A stretch of DNA of 64,000 nt from Rickettsiales bacterium (GTDB taxonomy: Bacteria > Pseudomonadota > Alphaproteobacteria > Rickettsiales > UBA998), in contig JAMWZD010000002.1 in NCBI GenBank assembly GCA_024304995.1, positions 62,001 through 126,000 on the forward strand, given 5' to 3'. Below are positions 54,874 through 63,397 of this stretch, piece after piece. The first letter of the stretch is position 1, and each line of letters begins with the position of its first letter. The notes under the pieces were generated by a model that saw only the letters and a program-made list of their open reading frames with translations, had not been told where the DNA came from and did not search any database. A program made the translations under genes and the position numbers.

Positions 54874-54904
54874 GCAAAAAAAAGGCAGCCAGTTGGCTGC
54901 CTTT
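54874..54904 (-). terminator. Terminator of RTX paralog 2
   Basis: AAAGGCAGCC (54881-54890) pairs perfectly with GGCTGCCTTT (54895-54904) around a four-base loop. On the minus strand a T run follows. It lies just past the stop of the 54931 gene. Confidence 0.88.
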
Positions 54905-54930
54905 CTCTTAAAAGTTGTATTATGTATAAA

Positions 54931-55899
54931 TTATACGAGGTCAGCACCTGCTCCAGTCAGTTCAGCTACAGTAAAGTCTGTGCCTACAACGCCCAGAAGC
55001 GTTAATGTGTCAACGCCTGTACCGAAGTCAAATACAACATTTGCACCGTCAATCAATGCATCCGTTGCGCCGTTGCCGTCATTTTCAATCAAAGATACAA
55101 AGTTCAGGAATGTTTCTTTGTTGAAAATGTCCTGACTGCCCAGGAATTCAAAACGCAGATTGTCAAATGCCACGCCGTAATCTGTGATTACGTCATTTCC
55201 GAACTCATAGAAGAATTTGTCACAACCAGCATTACCAGTCAGAACGTCATCACCTTTGCCGCCATACAATGTATCATCACCCGCTTCGCCGAACAGTGTG
55301 TCGTTGCCAAGCTCGCCATACATAAGGTCATTATCAAGACCGCCAAGCATCAGATCATCACCAGTCCAACCGAACATAGTGTCGCTTCCAACTTCACCGT
55401 AAAGTGAATCATTGCCTTCATCACCGCCAACAGTATCATTACCGCGACCACCAAGAATCACGTCATTGCCTTCCCAGCCCCACAGAGTGTCATCACCCAT
55501 TTCACCATACATAGTGTCGTTGCCTTCGTTACCATACATCAGGTCATTGCCTGTCCAGCCGAAGAGTGAATCATCACCCATTTCGCCGTTGATTGTGTCA
55601 TTGCCAGCATCGCCCTGCAGGAAGTCATTGCCCATGCCACCATAAAGATTGTCGTTACCTGTCCAGCCGTAAAGCGTGTCATTTCCGAACTCGCCGTAAA
55701 GAGTGTCATCGCCAGCGTCACCGCCGACAATATCATCACCAGCGCCTGCCAGAACAAACTCAGCGCCAACCCATCCCCAGATAGTGTCATTGCCTTCAAG
55801 ACCCTGAATCGTGTCATTTCCGCCGTTAGAATAAATTAAATCTGCACCAGATGTGCCAATAACGTTATCAGTATCTGGAGTTGCAACAATAGTATTCAT
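54931..55899 (-). CDS. RTX-type calcium-binding repeat protein (paralog 2)
   Basis: The 322-residue protein shares its whole layout with the 53763 protein: nonapeptide repeats (GNEGNDTMY, GEMGDDTLW, GGRGNDTVG), GWTGND/GWEGND units at 27-36-residue spacing, and a matching C-terminal region (DVITDYGVAFDNLRFEF, IENDGNGATDALI). I chose ATG 55899 because GAGG lies six bases upstream. An in-frame TTG at 55911 falls on the Shine-Dalgarno itself. Tandem duplication is the simplest explanation. Each copy has a separate terminator. No secretion ATPase is adjacent. Confidence 0.88.
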   Translation of the reverse strand: MNTIVATPDTDNVIGTSGADLIYSNGGNDTIQGLEGNDTIWGWVGAEFVLAGAGDDIVGGDAGDDTLYGEFGNDTLYGWTGNDNLYGGMGNDFLQGDAGNDTINGEMGDDSLFGWTGNDLMYGNEGNDTMYGEMGDDTLWGWEGNDVILGGRGNDTVGGDEGNDSLYGEVGSDTMFGWTGDDLMLGGLDNDLMYGELGNDTLFGEAGDDTLYGGKGDDVLTGNAGCDKFFYEFGNDVITDYGVAFDNLRFEFLGSQDIFNKETFLNFVSLIENDGNGATDALIDGANVVFDFGTGVDTLTLLGVVGTDFTVAELTGAGADLV

Positions 55900-56054
55900 T
55901 TGAATCCTCAATTAGTTAATAAAGTGTTAATATTAATTTGAGCGGATATTAACGTTAATTTAATCAGTTGTCAAGCGCACCTTATAAGGTAATATTATTA
56001 CATAATGAGAAATTTATGCAGAAATAGCTGCTGTGACATTTTCGCATTTATGAT

Positions 56055-56084
56055 AGAAAAAACCCGCTAAATGTTAAGCGGGTT
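56055..56084 (-). terminator. Terminator of the 56101 gene
   Basis: AACCCGCT (56061-56068) pairs with AGCGGGTT (56077-56084) around an eight-base loop. On the minus strand a T run follows. Confidence 0.85.
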
Positions 56085-56100
56085 AGTCATTCTGTTAATA

Positions 56101-56370
56101 TTATATGCGTTCACATCTAAAGGGCAGAGTGAGTCCATAAAATTGTTTATCTCGAATATGTATTTTGGGAACATCCATTGCGTTGGGGTAGATCTGAATC
56201 ACAGATTTTCCGTTCAATAGAATGTCGCAGACTCCGAGATTGCGTCTGATCACTAAACTGATGGCTTCAACAATATTATCTGTCGAATAATCTTTGCCAG
56301 CATGTTTAAGTAACTTGCCATTTTCTTCACTTCTGATGAAATATGCTGCTTTTGGCGCGGCTGTAGCCAT
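56101..56370 (-). CDS. Hypothetical protein, 89 residues
   Basis: No family is recognised. I chose ATG 56370. A longer frame would need a TTG and adds a hydrophobic piece (VILCVSRIIHI), so a signal anchor cannot be excluded. No Shine-Dalgarno is seen. The protein is basic and beta-rich, with strands such as AAYFIRSEENGKLL, VCDILLNGKSVIQIY, KIHIRDKQFYGLTL. It has two cysteines and its own terminator. In size and isolated transcription it resembles the orphans at 19585 and 20255, without visible sequence similarity. Confidence 0.5.
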   Translation of the reverse strand: MATAAPKAAYFIRSEENGKLLKHAGKDYSTDNIVEAISLVIRRNLGVCDILLNGKSVIQIYPNAMDVPKIHIRDKQFYGLTLPFRCERI

Positions 56371-56450
56371 AATATGAATAATGCGTGATACGCATAAAAT
56401 AACAGTGCGTATCAACAGATAGAATCATAGGTTGAATATGTCAATAAAAC

Positions 56451-58013
56451 TTAGCGCGCCAGTGCTGCGTCAATTAGTTCAACCGTTTCTTCAGTGCCAT
56501 ATAGCGCGATGAAAGACCCCATGCGCGGGCCTTGCGCTTGCCCCAGCAAGGTTTCATACATAGCTTTGAACCAGTCGCGCATTGCTTCTTTGCCATAATG
56601 TTCGCGTCCGATTGCATAAATCGCGTTTTGCAAATCTTCTGAAGATTGTGAGTGTTTCAACTCTCCTTCAAGCATGGTTTTAAGATCATTTAAAGCAGCG
56701 CGCTCTTTTTCATCTGGTGCGCGATATTCTTTGGTGGACTGAACAAAATCTTCGTAATAACGCACGGCATATCCTGCAAGCCTGTCTAAAAATGCATGGC
56801 TTTCGCGCGTGGCATTGGGAAGGTAACGTTTGATGAAGCCCCATAGCACGTTTTTATCTTCTGCATTGCAGGCACAAGCAAGGTTCAGCAACAGCGAAAA
56901 CGAAATATCTGATTGCCCCAGCTGCGGCACATCCCCATTATGGATGCTCCATGCAGGGTTGTTTTTGCGAGTCTCATCATCCTCTGCCAGATGATATTTA
57001 TAGGCATACGTCATATATTCATCCACTGCTTTTGGGATGACATCAAAATGCAGGCGTTTTGCTTTTTTAGGTGACTGATACATATATAGCGCCAGACTTT
57101 CCTGCGGCGCATAGGTCAGCCATTCATCAATGCTCACCCCGTTGCCTTTGGATTTAGAGATTTTCTGTCCTACTTTATCCAGAAACAATTCATATACAAA
57201 TTGCTGCGGTGGCGTGCCGCCCAGAATCTGGCAGATGCGAGAGTAAAGTTTACCATTCACCTGATGGTCTTTGCCATACATTTCAAAATCCACACCAAGC
57301 GCTGCCCAGCGCATTCCAAAATCTGGCTTCCACTGTAATTTGCAATTGCCGCCTGTAACGGGCAGGGTGGTTTCTGTGCCTGTTTCATCATCAAACGTGA
57401 TCGTGCCTGCTTCAGCATCCACATGTTTCATCGGAACGTAAAGCACTTCACCAGTATTGGGTGAAATGGGCAGGAACGGGCTGTAGGTCTGCTGGCGTTC
57501 TTCACCTAGCGTTGGCAGCATCACCTTCATGATAGCATCATATTTTCTGGCAGCTTCCAAGAGCATGGTGTCAAACGTGCCGTTTTTATAACATTCTGTT
57601 GCAGACATGAATTCATATTCAAAACCGAACGTGTTAAGAAATTCACGCAAACGGTTATTCATATGGTGACCATAGCTTTCATGCGTTTCAAATGGATCTG
57701 GAACATGTGTTAAAGGTTTGCCGAGATGCGATGCGACCATCTCCTGATTGGGGATATTGTCTGGCACTTTGCGCAAGCCATCCATATCATCTGAAAAGCA
57801 GATCAGCTTCATTGGCATGTCAGAAAGCTCACGGAAGGCAGACATCACCATCGTGGTGCGTGCTACTTCGCCAAATGTGCCAATATGCGGCAGCCCGGAA
57901 GGGCCATACCCTGTTTCAAACAGCATATAGTCATTTTTGCAATCTCCCTTTTCAGCACGCTCTACCAGAGCCTGTGCTTCCTTGAAGTTCCAACCATTAT
58001 ATGATGCTGACAT
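56451..58013 (-). CDS. lysS: Lysine--tRNA ligase, class I
   Basis: Class I LysRS (archaeal type, also called lysK) attaches lysine to tRNA-Lys. The 520-residue protein has the HIGH-type motif HIGT in [13 protein letters not shown] and the KMSKS-type KISKSKG. The Rossmann core and the helical anticodon-binding C-terminus follow. I chose ATG 58013 ([16 protein letters not shown]) because GGAAAG precedes it, and the earlier in-frame start adds an unrelated stretch. Class I LysRS is usual in Alphaproteobacteria. No class II LysRS is seen in the window. Confidence 0.95.
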   Translation of the reverse strand: MSASYNGWNFKEAQALVERAEKGDCKNDYMLFETGYGPSGLPHIGTFGEVARTTMVMSAFRELSDMPMKLICFSDDMDGLRKVPDNIPNQEMVASHLGKPLTHVPDPFETHESYGHHMNNRLREFLNTFGFEYEFMSATECYKNGTFDTMLLEAARKYDAIMKVMLPTLGEERQQTYSPFLPISPNTGEVLYVPMKHVDAEAGTITFDDETGTETTLPVTGGNCKLQWKPDFGMRWAALGVDFEMYGKDHQVNGKLYSRICQILGGTPPQQFVYELFLDKVGQKISKSKGNGVSIDEWLTYAPQESLALYMYQSPKKAKRLHFDVIPKAVDEYMTYAYKYHLAEDDETRKNNPAWSIHNGDVPQLGQSDISFSLLLNLACACNAEDKNVLWGFIKRYLPNATRESHAFLDRLAGYAVRYYEDFVQSTKEYRAPDEKERAALNDLKTMLEGELKHSQSSEDLQNAIYAIGREHYGKEAMRDWFKAMYETLLGQAQGPRMGSFIALYGTEETVELIDAALAR

Positions 58014-58207
58014 GATTTCTTTCCCGTGACTGTCTGAATAAGCATTATATATAAAGAGGCTATTGGCTAAAATCAAACGGAGTTAACCAGTTTTTTAAAA
58101 AAGCGCAGGAAAACGAAATGAAAATGATGTTTTTACTTTTCTGTTAGGAATCATTGCTATACAAATCTAATAATTATTAAATAAATCTAAGACTCGGAAG
58201 ACTATAT

Positions 58208-59599
58208 ATGTTTAAGCGTGCGTTGAAATCTGGACTATGTGCTATGTTGTTTGCTGCAACGATGAGCGCAGATGCGTCAGCAGAAACCGTATTTATGGTG
58301 CAGCTCGGCACATTTGATTCACAGCAAAAAGCGCAGAAACACTGGGTTGATCTTTCAAACGATTACCCTGAGTTATTTGAAGAATTACGCTATAAGCCGA
58401 ATGAAATTGTCAAGAAACCTGATAATTTTATCAGCTATCGCACGCAGGCGGGCCCAATCCCAACACGTGCAGAGGCGCAAGAACTCTGCGATGCGTTGCA
58501 GCAGAGCAACACTGAATGTTACGTAGTGGAAACCGCTATGTTCTTTTCTGATGATGAGCAGGTGAATGCTATGAATGCAGATGTTCCTGCCAATATTCAG
58601 AGATCAGCACCCGCACTTCCTGATGATGCAATGGTAGCAGCTGCTGACAACACAGAATATAATGACTTTGATGATGTAAGTGAGACACTGTCTCCCGCAT
58701 CACCTGATGCAGCATATACTGTACCTGCTGCACCTCAATCTACCTTGCCTCCACAGGCAGTGGCGTCCAATCAACCATTATCTGTGCCAGATGCACCTGT
58801 GGTAGCGGCTGCTCCGTCAATTAACGGTACTAATCGAGGCAATATCGCAGTTGCAGAGGCAATTGCAGTGCCGCTATCTGGCAAGCCAAAGCAGAATCCA
58901 TATTTGGAGCGTGGTAACCGTTTGATGGATGCGCATCCAAGCTCATCTGAACGCGTTAATTCATATTGGGCAGATATCAGCTATTTCAGCAATGAAGCAG
59001 ACGCAATGCGTTATGTGAAAGTGCTGAAATCCCGTGATAGCCAGTTGCCAGCAAAATTGCGTATTCGTATCACACGCCCATATGGCAATGTGAGTGGTTC
59101 TCGTAAATTGTCACTGCGCATGGGGCCATTTATGACCACACGCCCTGTTCGCCGCTTATGTGCGTTGACTCGTCAGGAAAGCCTGCGCTGCCGCGCCATT
59201 AAAGATATTGGCGGTTCAGTGCGCAATCAGGATGTGTTGACCAATCGTCGCTCAGGTATGCGTTCAAGCTCTACTCCAACACGTTACGGTGAGTACCGCA
59301 AGCAAGCTGCACAGGCAGCGCGCACAGCAGCGTCTGAAGCTACGGAAGGCAGCTATTATGTGCAGCTGGGCTCGTTCCTTTCCCCTGTTGCAGCGGAAGA
59401 CAAATGGGCGCAGTTAATGGGAATGCATCGCGGTATTCTGAGTCGTCAGACCAAGAATATCCAGTCACCAACCCGTGGCAGTTCAAAAAGCCGTCTCTAT
59501 CGCTTAAGAACAGGACCATATAATGGATATGCTGCAGCAAACAGCGTATGCGATTCGCTGAAAGCGCAAGGCACATTATGTCTGGTAGTAAGACGTTAA
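58208..59599 (+). CDS. Exported triple-SPOR-domain protein
   Basis: The 463-residue precursor has a signal peptide (LCAMLFAATMSADASA). It shows three SPOR-like repeats at about residues 28-112, 255-345 and 380-463. SPOR domains bind denuded glycan strands at septa. The first and third begin with MVQLGTFDS and YVQLGSFLS. The middle is weaker (YWADISYFSNE). Each repeat ends in a C-x9-C pair (CDALQQSNTEC, CALTRQESLRC, CDSLKAQGTLC). Between repeats one and two lies an Ala/Pro-rich linker. It is likely a periplasmic division or peptidoglycan-remodelling protein. It has its own terminator. Confidence 0.82.
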   Translation: MFKRALKSGLCAMLFAATMSADASAETVFMVQLGTFDSQQKAQKHWVDLSNDYPELFEELRYKPNEIVKKPDNFISYRTQAGPIPTRAEAQELCDALQQSNTECYVVETAMFFSDDEQVNAMNADVPANIQRSAPALPDDAMVAAADNTEYNDFDDVSETLSPASPDAAYTVPAAPQSTLPPQAVASNQPLSVPDAPVVAAAPSINGTNRGNIAVAEAIAVPLSGKPKQNPYLERGNRLMDAHPSSSERVNSYWADISYFSNEADAMRYVKVLKSRDSQLPAKLRIRITRPYGNVSGSRKLSLRMGPFMTTRPVRRLCALTRQESLRCRAIKDIGGSVRNQDVLTNRRSGMRSSSTPTRYGEYRKQAAQAARTAASEATEGSYYVQLGSFLSPVAAEDKWAQLMGMHRGILSRQTKNIQSPTRGSSKSRLYRLRTGPYNGYAAANSVCDSLKAQGTLCLVVRR

Positions 59600-59623
59600 A
59601 ATAGCGCAATGATATTCGCTTGG

Positions 59624-59666
59624 AAGGAAGGTGCAAAAAAAACTGCATCTTCCTTCTTGTATTTTA
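59624..59666 (+). terminator. Terminator of the SPOR gene
   Basis: AAGGAAGGTGCA (59624-59635) pairs with TGCATCTTCCTT (59644-59655), with one G-T wobble and an A-rich loop. A T-rich stretch follows. Confidence 0.65.
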
Positions 59667-59692
59667 AATGAATCATACTTAATTTAGCTGGC

Positions 59693-60412
59693 ATGAGCAC
59701 AGAACAGAAAAATGAACTATCTGCAGAGAGTGCAGAAGATAATGTAGTCAACATTAATGATGCGCAGACTGACCCATCCGAAGAGGTCACCGCGCAGGAG
59801 CTTTCTGGTGAAGAAGCGGCAATGAAGTCTCTTTCAGATGCGCTGAAAGCTGCATCAAGCGAGAATGAGCCTGAACCAGAAGACCCGCTGGCAATTGCAC
59901 TGAAAGAGATTGACGCACTGAAAGCCGAAAATGCGCAGTTGAAGGACAGAGCATTACGTAATGCGGCAGAAGCTGAAAATATCCGCAAACGGGCTGAACG
60001 TGCGCAAGCTGAGACGTCAAAATATGCTGTGACTGGATTTGCGAAAGATTTGGTGAGTGTGTTTGAAAACCTTATCCGCGCCACGGCAAGCATCACTGAG
60101 GAAGCACGCGCAGAAAATGAGCAGGTCAACAATCTGGCAATTGGGGTTGAGATGACCAAAAAAGAACTTGAGCAGGTATTCGCCAAAAACAACATCACCC
60201 GCATAGACCCGATGGGCGAAAAATTTGACCATAATAAACATCAGGCGATGTTGAAAGTGGACACTGACGAGCATGAATCTGGCACGATTGTTCAGGTGCT
60301 TCAGGCAGGCTATATGATCCACGACCGTCTGCTGCAACCTGCATTAGTAGGCGTGGCTAAATCCTCAAATGCATCAGGTGATGCACAGCATCATGTGGAT
60401 ACGCAGGCTTAA
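59693..60412 (+). CDS. grpE: Nucleotide exchange factor GrpE
   Basis: GrpE releases ADP from the DnaK chaperone. The 239-residue protein has an unusually long acidic N-terminal tail (about 75 residues rich in Glu, Ser and Asp) and a coiled coil (KEIDALKAENAQLKDRALRN, AEAENIRKRAERAQ). The C-terminal beta domain has the conserved DPMGEKFDHNKHQAM and GTIVQVLQAGYMIHDRLLQPA. It is longer than the usual 180-200 residues because of the tail. The last 20 bases overlap ftsX. No CIRCE-type operator was recognised upstream, and dnaK/dnaJ are not adjacent. Confidence 0.95.
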   Translation: MSTEQKNELSAESAEDNVVNINDAQTDPSEEVTAQELSGEEAAMKSLSDALKAASSENEPEPEDPLAIALKEIDALKAENAQLKDRALRNAAEAENIRKRAERAQAETSKYAVTGFAKDLVSVFENLIRATASITEEARAENEQVNNLAIGVEMTKKELEQVFAKNNITRIDPMGEKFDHNKHQAMLKVDTDEHESGTIVQVLQAGYMIHDRLLQPALVGVAKSSNASGDAQHHVDTQA

Positions 60413-61283
60413 GGAGTTTTTTGCGTCTGATTTTGCGTTTACGCAGGATTCGACGTTGCGCTATCTTCCCATAGTGGTGGCGTTTCTGACGATGCTCAGC
60501 ATTACGATGACGCATAGTTCAGCTTACATCAAACATGTGACGCTGGATGGCTCTGCCAGCTTGAAGCAGCGGCTGCATTTGCATATTCCCTATGGCGTGA
60601 CTGATGAAGCAAAAATAAATTTATATAACAAACTTGCAACCATTGGCGAAATTGATGCTGTGGAAGAAGTGAGCGAAAAGGAAGTAAAAGGCTTTCTGGA
60701 AAGCTGGCTGAGCATAGATGAGCGGCTGGCAAAAGACTTTCCCCTGCCTTCCATATTGGATATTATGCTGCGGGCAGACGCTGACACACCATCCGTAAAG
60801 CAGGGGTTGCAGAGTTATCTTGATGCCAACATGAAAGATGCGCTTCTGGAAAGTTATGATGACTCGCTTGCCGCATTTAACAATTCTGCGCAGGCGGTTA
60901 AACGCAGTATCTATCTGTTGAGTCTGATTGTGTTGCTGGCAATCACTATGATTATTATGATCATCAGCCGTATCACACTGGGTGTGCATCGCAAGCATAT
61001 CGAAATTCTGCACCATATGGGGGCAGATGATGCTTATATTAACCGCCAGTTCATTAAACGCTCGGCACTTATTTCCATTAAAGGTGTAATGATTGGAACT
61101 ATTTTGTCCATTGCATTTATTGAGGTGATGAAGTCTTCATTCATGAATGATTATGTCAGCAATAATAGTGGCGCGTTTGACTTATTCTGGCTCTATTATA
61201 TCTTTAATCCTTTGCTGATCATCATTCTTGTGCTCTCCGCCGCATGGCTGACCATCGAATCACAACTGAAGAAAATGGCATAA
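60393..61283 (+). CDS. ftsX: Cell division protein FtsX
   Basis: FtsX is the membrane subunit of the FtsEX ABC-type complex that controls peptidoglycan hydrolases at the septum. The 296-residue protein has one N-terminal helix, then an extracytoplasmic domain of about 125 residues (HSSAYIKHVTLDG to the SLAAFNN region). Three C-terminal helices with the FtsX-family core (LGVHRKHIEILHHMGADDAYINRQF) follow. I chose ATG 60393 (MWIRRLKEFF). Earlier in-frame ATGs at 60369 and 60384 lie further inside grpE. ftsE, normally just upstream, is replaced by grpE here. Confidence 0.85.
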   Translation: MWIRRLKEFFASDFAFTQDSTLRYLPIVVAFLTMLSITMTHSSAYIKHVTLDGSASLKQRLHLHIPYGVTDEAKINLYNKLATIGEIDAVEEVSEKEVKGFLESWLSIDERLAKDFPLPSILDIMLRADADTPSVKQGLQSYLDANMKDALLESYDDSLAAFNNSAQAVKRSIYLLSLIVLLAITMIIMIISRITLGVHRKHIEILHHMGADDAYINRQFIKRSALISIKGVMIGTILSIAFIEVMKSSFMNDYVSNNSGAFDLFWLYYIFNPLLIIILVLSAAWLTIESQLKKMA

Positions 61284-61823
61284 ATGCTTGTCCTGCTGGA
61301 TAGGGACGGGGTGATCAACACGGATTTGAAACCTCATGGCACGACACATATTGACGCGCTGGAAATATATGATTTCGTGCCAGAAGCAATCTATAGGCTC
61401 AAGAAGGCAGGTTACAGAATTGCAGTGATCACCAATCAGTCTGCCATTGAAAAGGGTTTGATGGATGTTGATATGTTGCAGCAGATACATTCTGCCATTC
61501 AGGCGCGTTGTCAGTCTTATCATTCTAAGGCAGTGATAGACGCATTTTATTATTGTTCGGATCACCCAGATTCGCCAACCCGTCGCCGCAAACCACAGGC
61601 AGGCATGATATTTGAAGCCTTACATGATTTCGGTGTGCGGGCATCTGAAACAATATTTATAGGGGATAGTGCGCGGGACATACATGCAGCGCTTGCCGCA
61701 GACTGTAAACCCTGTCTGGTAAAAACAGGGAATGGAGCAACCACAGATGCGGCATGGGAAGGCAAAAAACCCTATATATTCTGTGATACGCTTGCAGATG
61801 TAGCGCGTTATCTCACAAAATAA
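61284..61823 (+). CDS. HAD-family phosphatase, D,D-heptose 1,7-bisphosphate phosphatase-like
   Basis: The 179-residue protein is a HAD hydrolase of the HisB-N/GmhB type. Motif I is LLDRDGVINTD, motif II Asn in ITNQSAIEKG, motif III Lys in RRRKPQAGM, and motif IV IFIGDSARDIHAA. By family it removes a phosphate from D-glycero-D-manno-heptose 1,7-bisphosphate on the way to the LPS core, which fits hldD at 22222. The zinc loop typical of GmhB (a second CxC pair) is absent: only CSDH remains. Start ATG directly follows the ftsX stop. Confidence 0.8.
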   Translation: MLVLLDRDGVINTDLKPHGTTHIDALEIYDFVPEAIYRLKKAGYRIAVITNQSAIEKGLMDVDMLQQIHSAIQARCQSYHSKAVIDAFYYCSDHPDSPTRRRKPQAGMIFEALHDFGVRASETIFIGDSARDIHAALAADCKPCLVKTGNGATTDAAWEGKKPYIFCDTLADVARYLTK

Positions 61824-61892
61824 CAAAAAATGTTAAATTGTTAGAATAAACCATAGCAAAAACGTAAAGAATGCGTAGACTAGAGGCGCATT

Positions 61893-62645
61893 ATGATTGA
61901 AGTAGAACATATTGAAGCAGTCGAGCATCTTATACGCTCCATAATATATCAGCTGGTGTTTATTCCTATCACGCTTGCGATTGGTGTTCTTTGTCTACCG
62001 TTATTAATCATAAAACATCCCTTTTTGAAATTCGGTCTGCCTTATTGCTGGACATGGATTTCGTTGAAGCTACAAAAATATATTCTTGGATTGGATTATC
62101 GCGTCAAATCGCATGTGAAAATCCCAAAACATCGTGCTGTATTTGCGGTTAAGCATCAATCTGCATGGGAAACGATTGCATTATGGCACATTCTGAACAG
62201 ACCCGTATTTGTGCTGAAAAAAGAATTACTCAGCATTCCCGTTTTTGGGTGGTATCTCAGATGCGCGGATAATATCGTGATTGACCGAAAATCGGGGCAA
62301 AAGGCGATTGGGCAGATTATTGAGCAATCCATGAAATATCTTAGTGAAGACCGCGTTATCGTTATCTTCCCCGAAGGCACACGCACAAAGGCGGGAGAGG
62401 AGGTGCGATATAAGCAGGGCATTTCTAATCTCTATGAAGCATTAGTGCCGCCAATCTATCCTATTGCGCTTAATTCTGGCGCGTTCTGGGGGCGCAATAG
62501 TATTATCCGCCGTCCTGGTGTGGTGGATGTGGAGGTGATGCCTGCTATGCCGCTCGACCTTTCTAAAAAAGAGTTTATGCAGGAATTGCAAACAACGATT
62601 GAAACGGTCAGCGCGAAACTGTTACACTCCGCTGACCTCTATTAA
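61893..62645 (+). CDS. plsC: 1-acyl-sn-glycerol-3-phosphate acyltransferase
   Basis: The 250-residue protein makes phosphatidic acid from lysophosphatidic acid at the inner membrane. One membrane helix lies near residues 18-40. Of the acyltransferase motifs, motif I reads KHQSAWET, with Glu where most members have the Asp of HX4D. Motif III is [13 protein letters not shown], and motif IV is near [12 protein letters not shown]. The Glu form is common in this alphaproteobacterial branch, so activity is probably kept. It lies 69 bases after the phosphatase gene and 23 bases before rph. Confidence 0.88.
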   Translation: MIEVEHIEAVEHLIRSIIYQLVFIPITLAIGVLCLPLLIIKHPFLKFGLPYCWTWISLKLQKYILGLDYRVKSHVKIPKHRAVFAVKHQSAWETIALWHILNRPVFVLKKELLSIPVFGWYLRCADNIVIDRKSGQKAIGQIIEQSMKYLSEDRVIVIFPEGTRTKAGEEVRYKQGISNLYEALVPPIYPIALNSGAFWGRNSIIRRPGVVDVEVMPAMPLDLSKKEFMQELQTTIETVSAKLLHSADLY

Positions 62646-62668
62646 ATAACAAAGGAATGAATATCTGT

Positions 62669-63391
62669 ATGAGAAGCTATGACCGAACCAACGATGAATG
62701 CCGCCCCGTGACATTTACGCCTAATGCCAATCGCCATGCGGAAGGATCATGCCTGATTGAGTTTGGTTATACGAAAGTGCTTTGCACCGCTTCTATTGAA
62801 GATCGTGTTCCGCCATTTCTACGCGGTACAAATCAAGGCTGGATCACCGCAGAATATGGCATGTTGCCGCGTTCCACCAACACCCGCAATCAGCGCGAGG
62901 CAGCCAAAGGCAAGCAATCTGGCAGAACGCAGGAAATTCAGCGCCTGATTGGGCGTTCTCTGCGCGCTGCATGTGACATGACGTTGATGGGGGAACGCAC
63001 GATTACGATTGATTGTGATGTGCTGGAAGCAGATGGTGGCACACGTACTGCGTCCATCACAGGTGGTTATGTTGCGTTGGTGCTGGCATGTCAGGAATTG
63101 CAGCGTGCAGGCAAAATGCGCCGTAACCCCGTGATTCGCCAGTTAGCTGCAGTATCCTGTGGGATTGTGAATGGAGAGGCATTGCTGGACTTAGATTATG
63201 AAGAAGATTCCAGCGCTGACGTGGATGCAAATTTTGTGATTACGAATGGCGGAAAGCTGATTGAAGTGCAAGGCACAGCAGAAGGTGAACCTTACACGCT
63301 GGATCAGTTTCAGAACTTAATGCAACTGGCCATTTTAGGCACGAATGATCTGATTGCCAAACAACAGGCCGCCATTTCGGCAGGGTCTTAA
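62669..63391 (+). CDS. rph: Ribonuclease PH
   Basis: RNase PH trims the 3' ends of tRNA precursors by phosphorolysis. The 240-residue protein matches the family throughout: [19 protein letters not shown] at the start, [13 protein letters not shown], the [20 protein letters not shown] block, [16 protein letters not shown]-type phosphate site (here [18 protein letters not shown]), and the [13 protein letters not shown]-type segment ([16 protein letters not shown]). I chose ATG 62669 because it gives the canonical N-terminus and lies at a normal distance from AAAGGA. The ATG at 62657 abuts the Shine-Dalgarno. rdgB follows after six bases, the standard rph-rdgB pairing. Confidence 0.96.
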   Translation: MRSYDRTNDECRPVTFTPNANRHAEGSCLIEFGYTKVLCTASIEDRVPPFLRGTNQGWITAEYGMLPRSTNTRNQREAAKGKQSGRTQEIQRLIGRSLRAACDMTLMGERTITIDCDVLEADGGTRTASITGGYVALVLACQELQRAGKMRRNPVIRQLAAVSCGIVNGEALLDLDYEEDSSADVDANFVITNGGKLIEVQGTAEGEPYTLDQFQNLMQLAILGTNDLIAKQQAAISAGS

Positions 63392-63397
63392 GCCATT

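Noticed and set aside
55217-55784. Plus-strand frames rich in Ser/Pro within the RTX genes, and CRISPR-like regular spacing
   Set aside because: The DNA periodicity is 27 bases (nine codons) with no unique spacers. It is the coding of nonapeptide repeats, not a CRISPR array.
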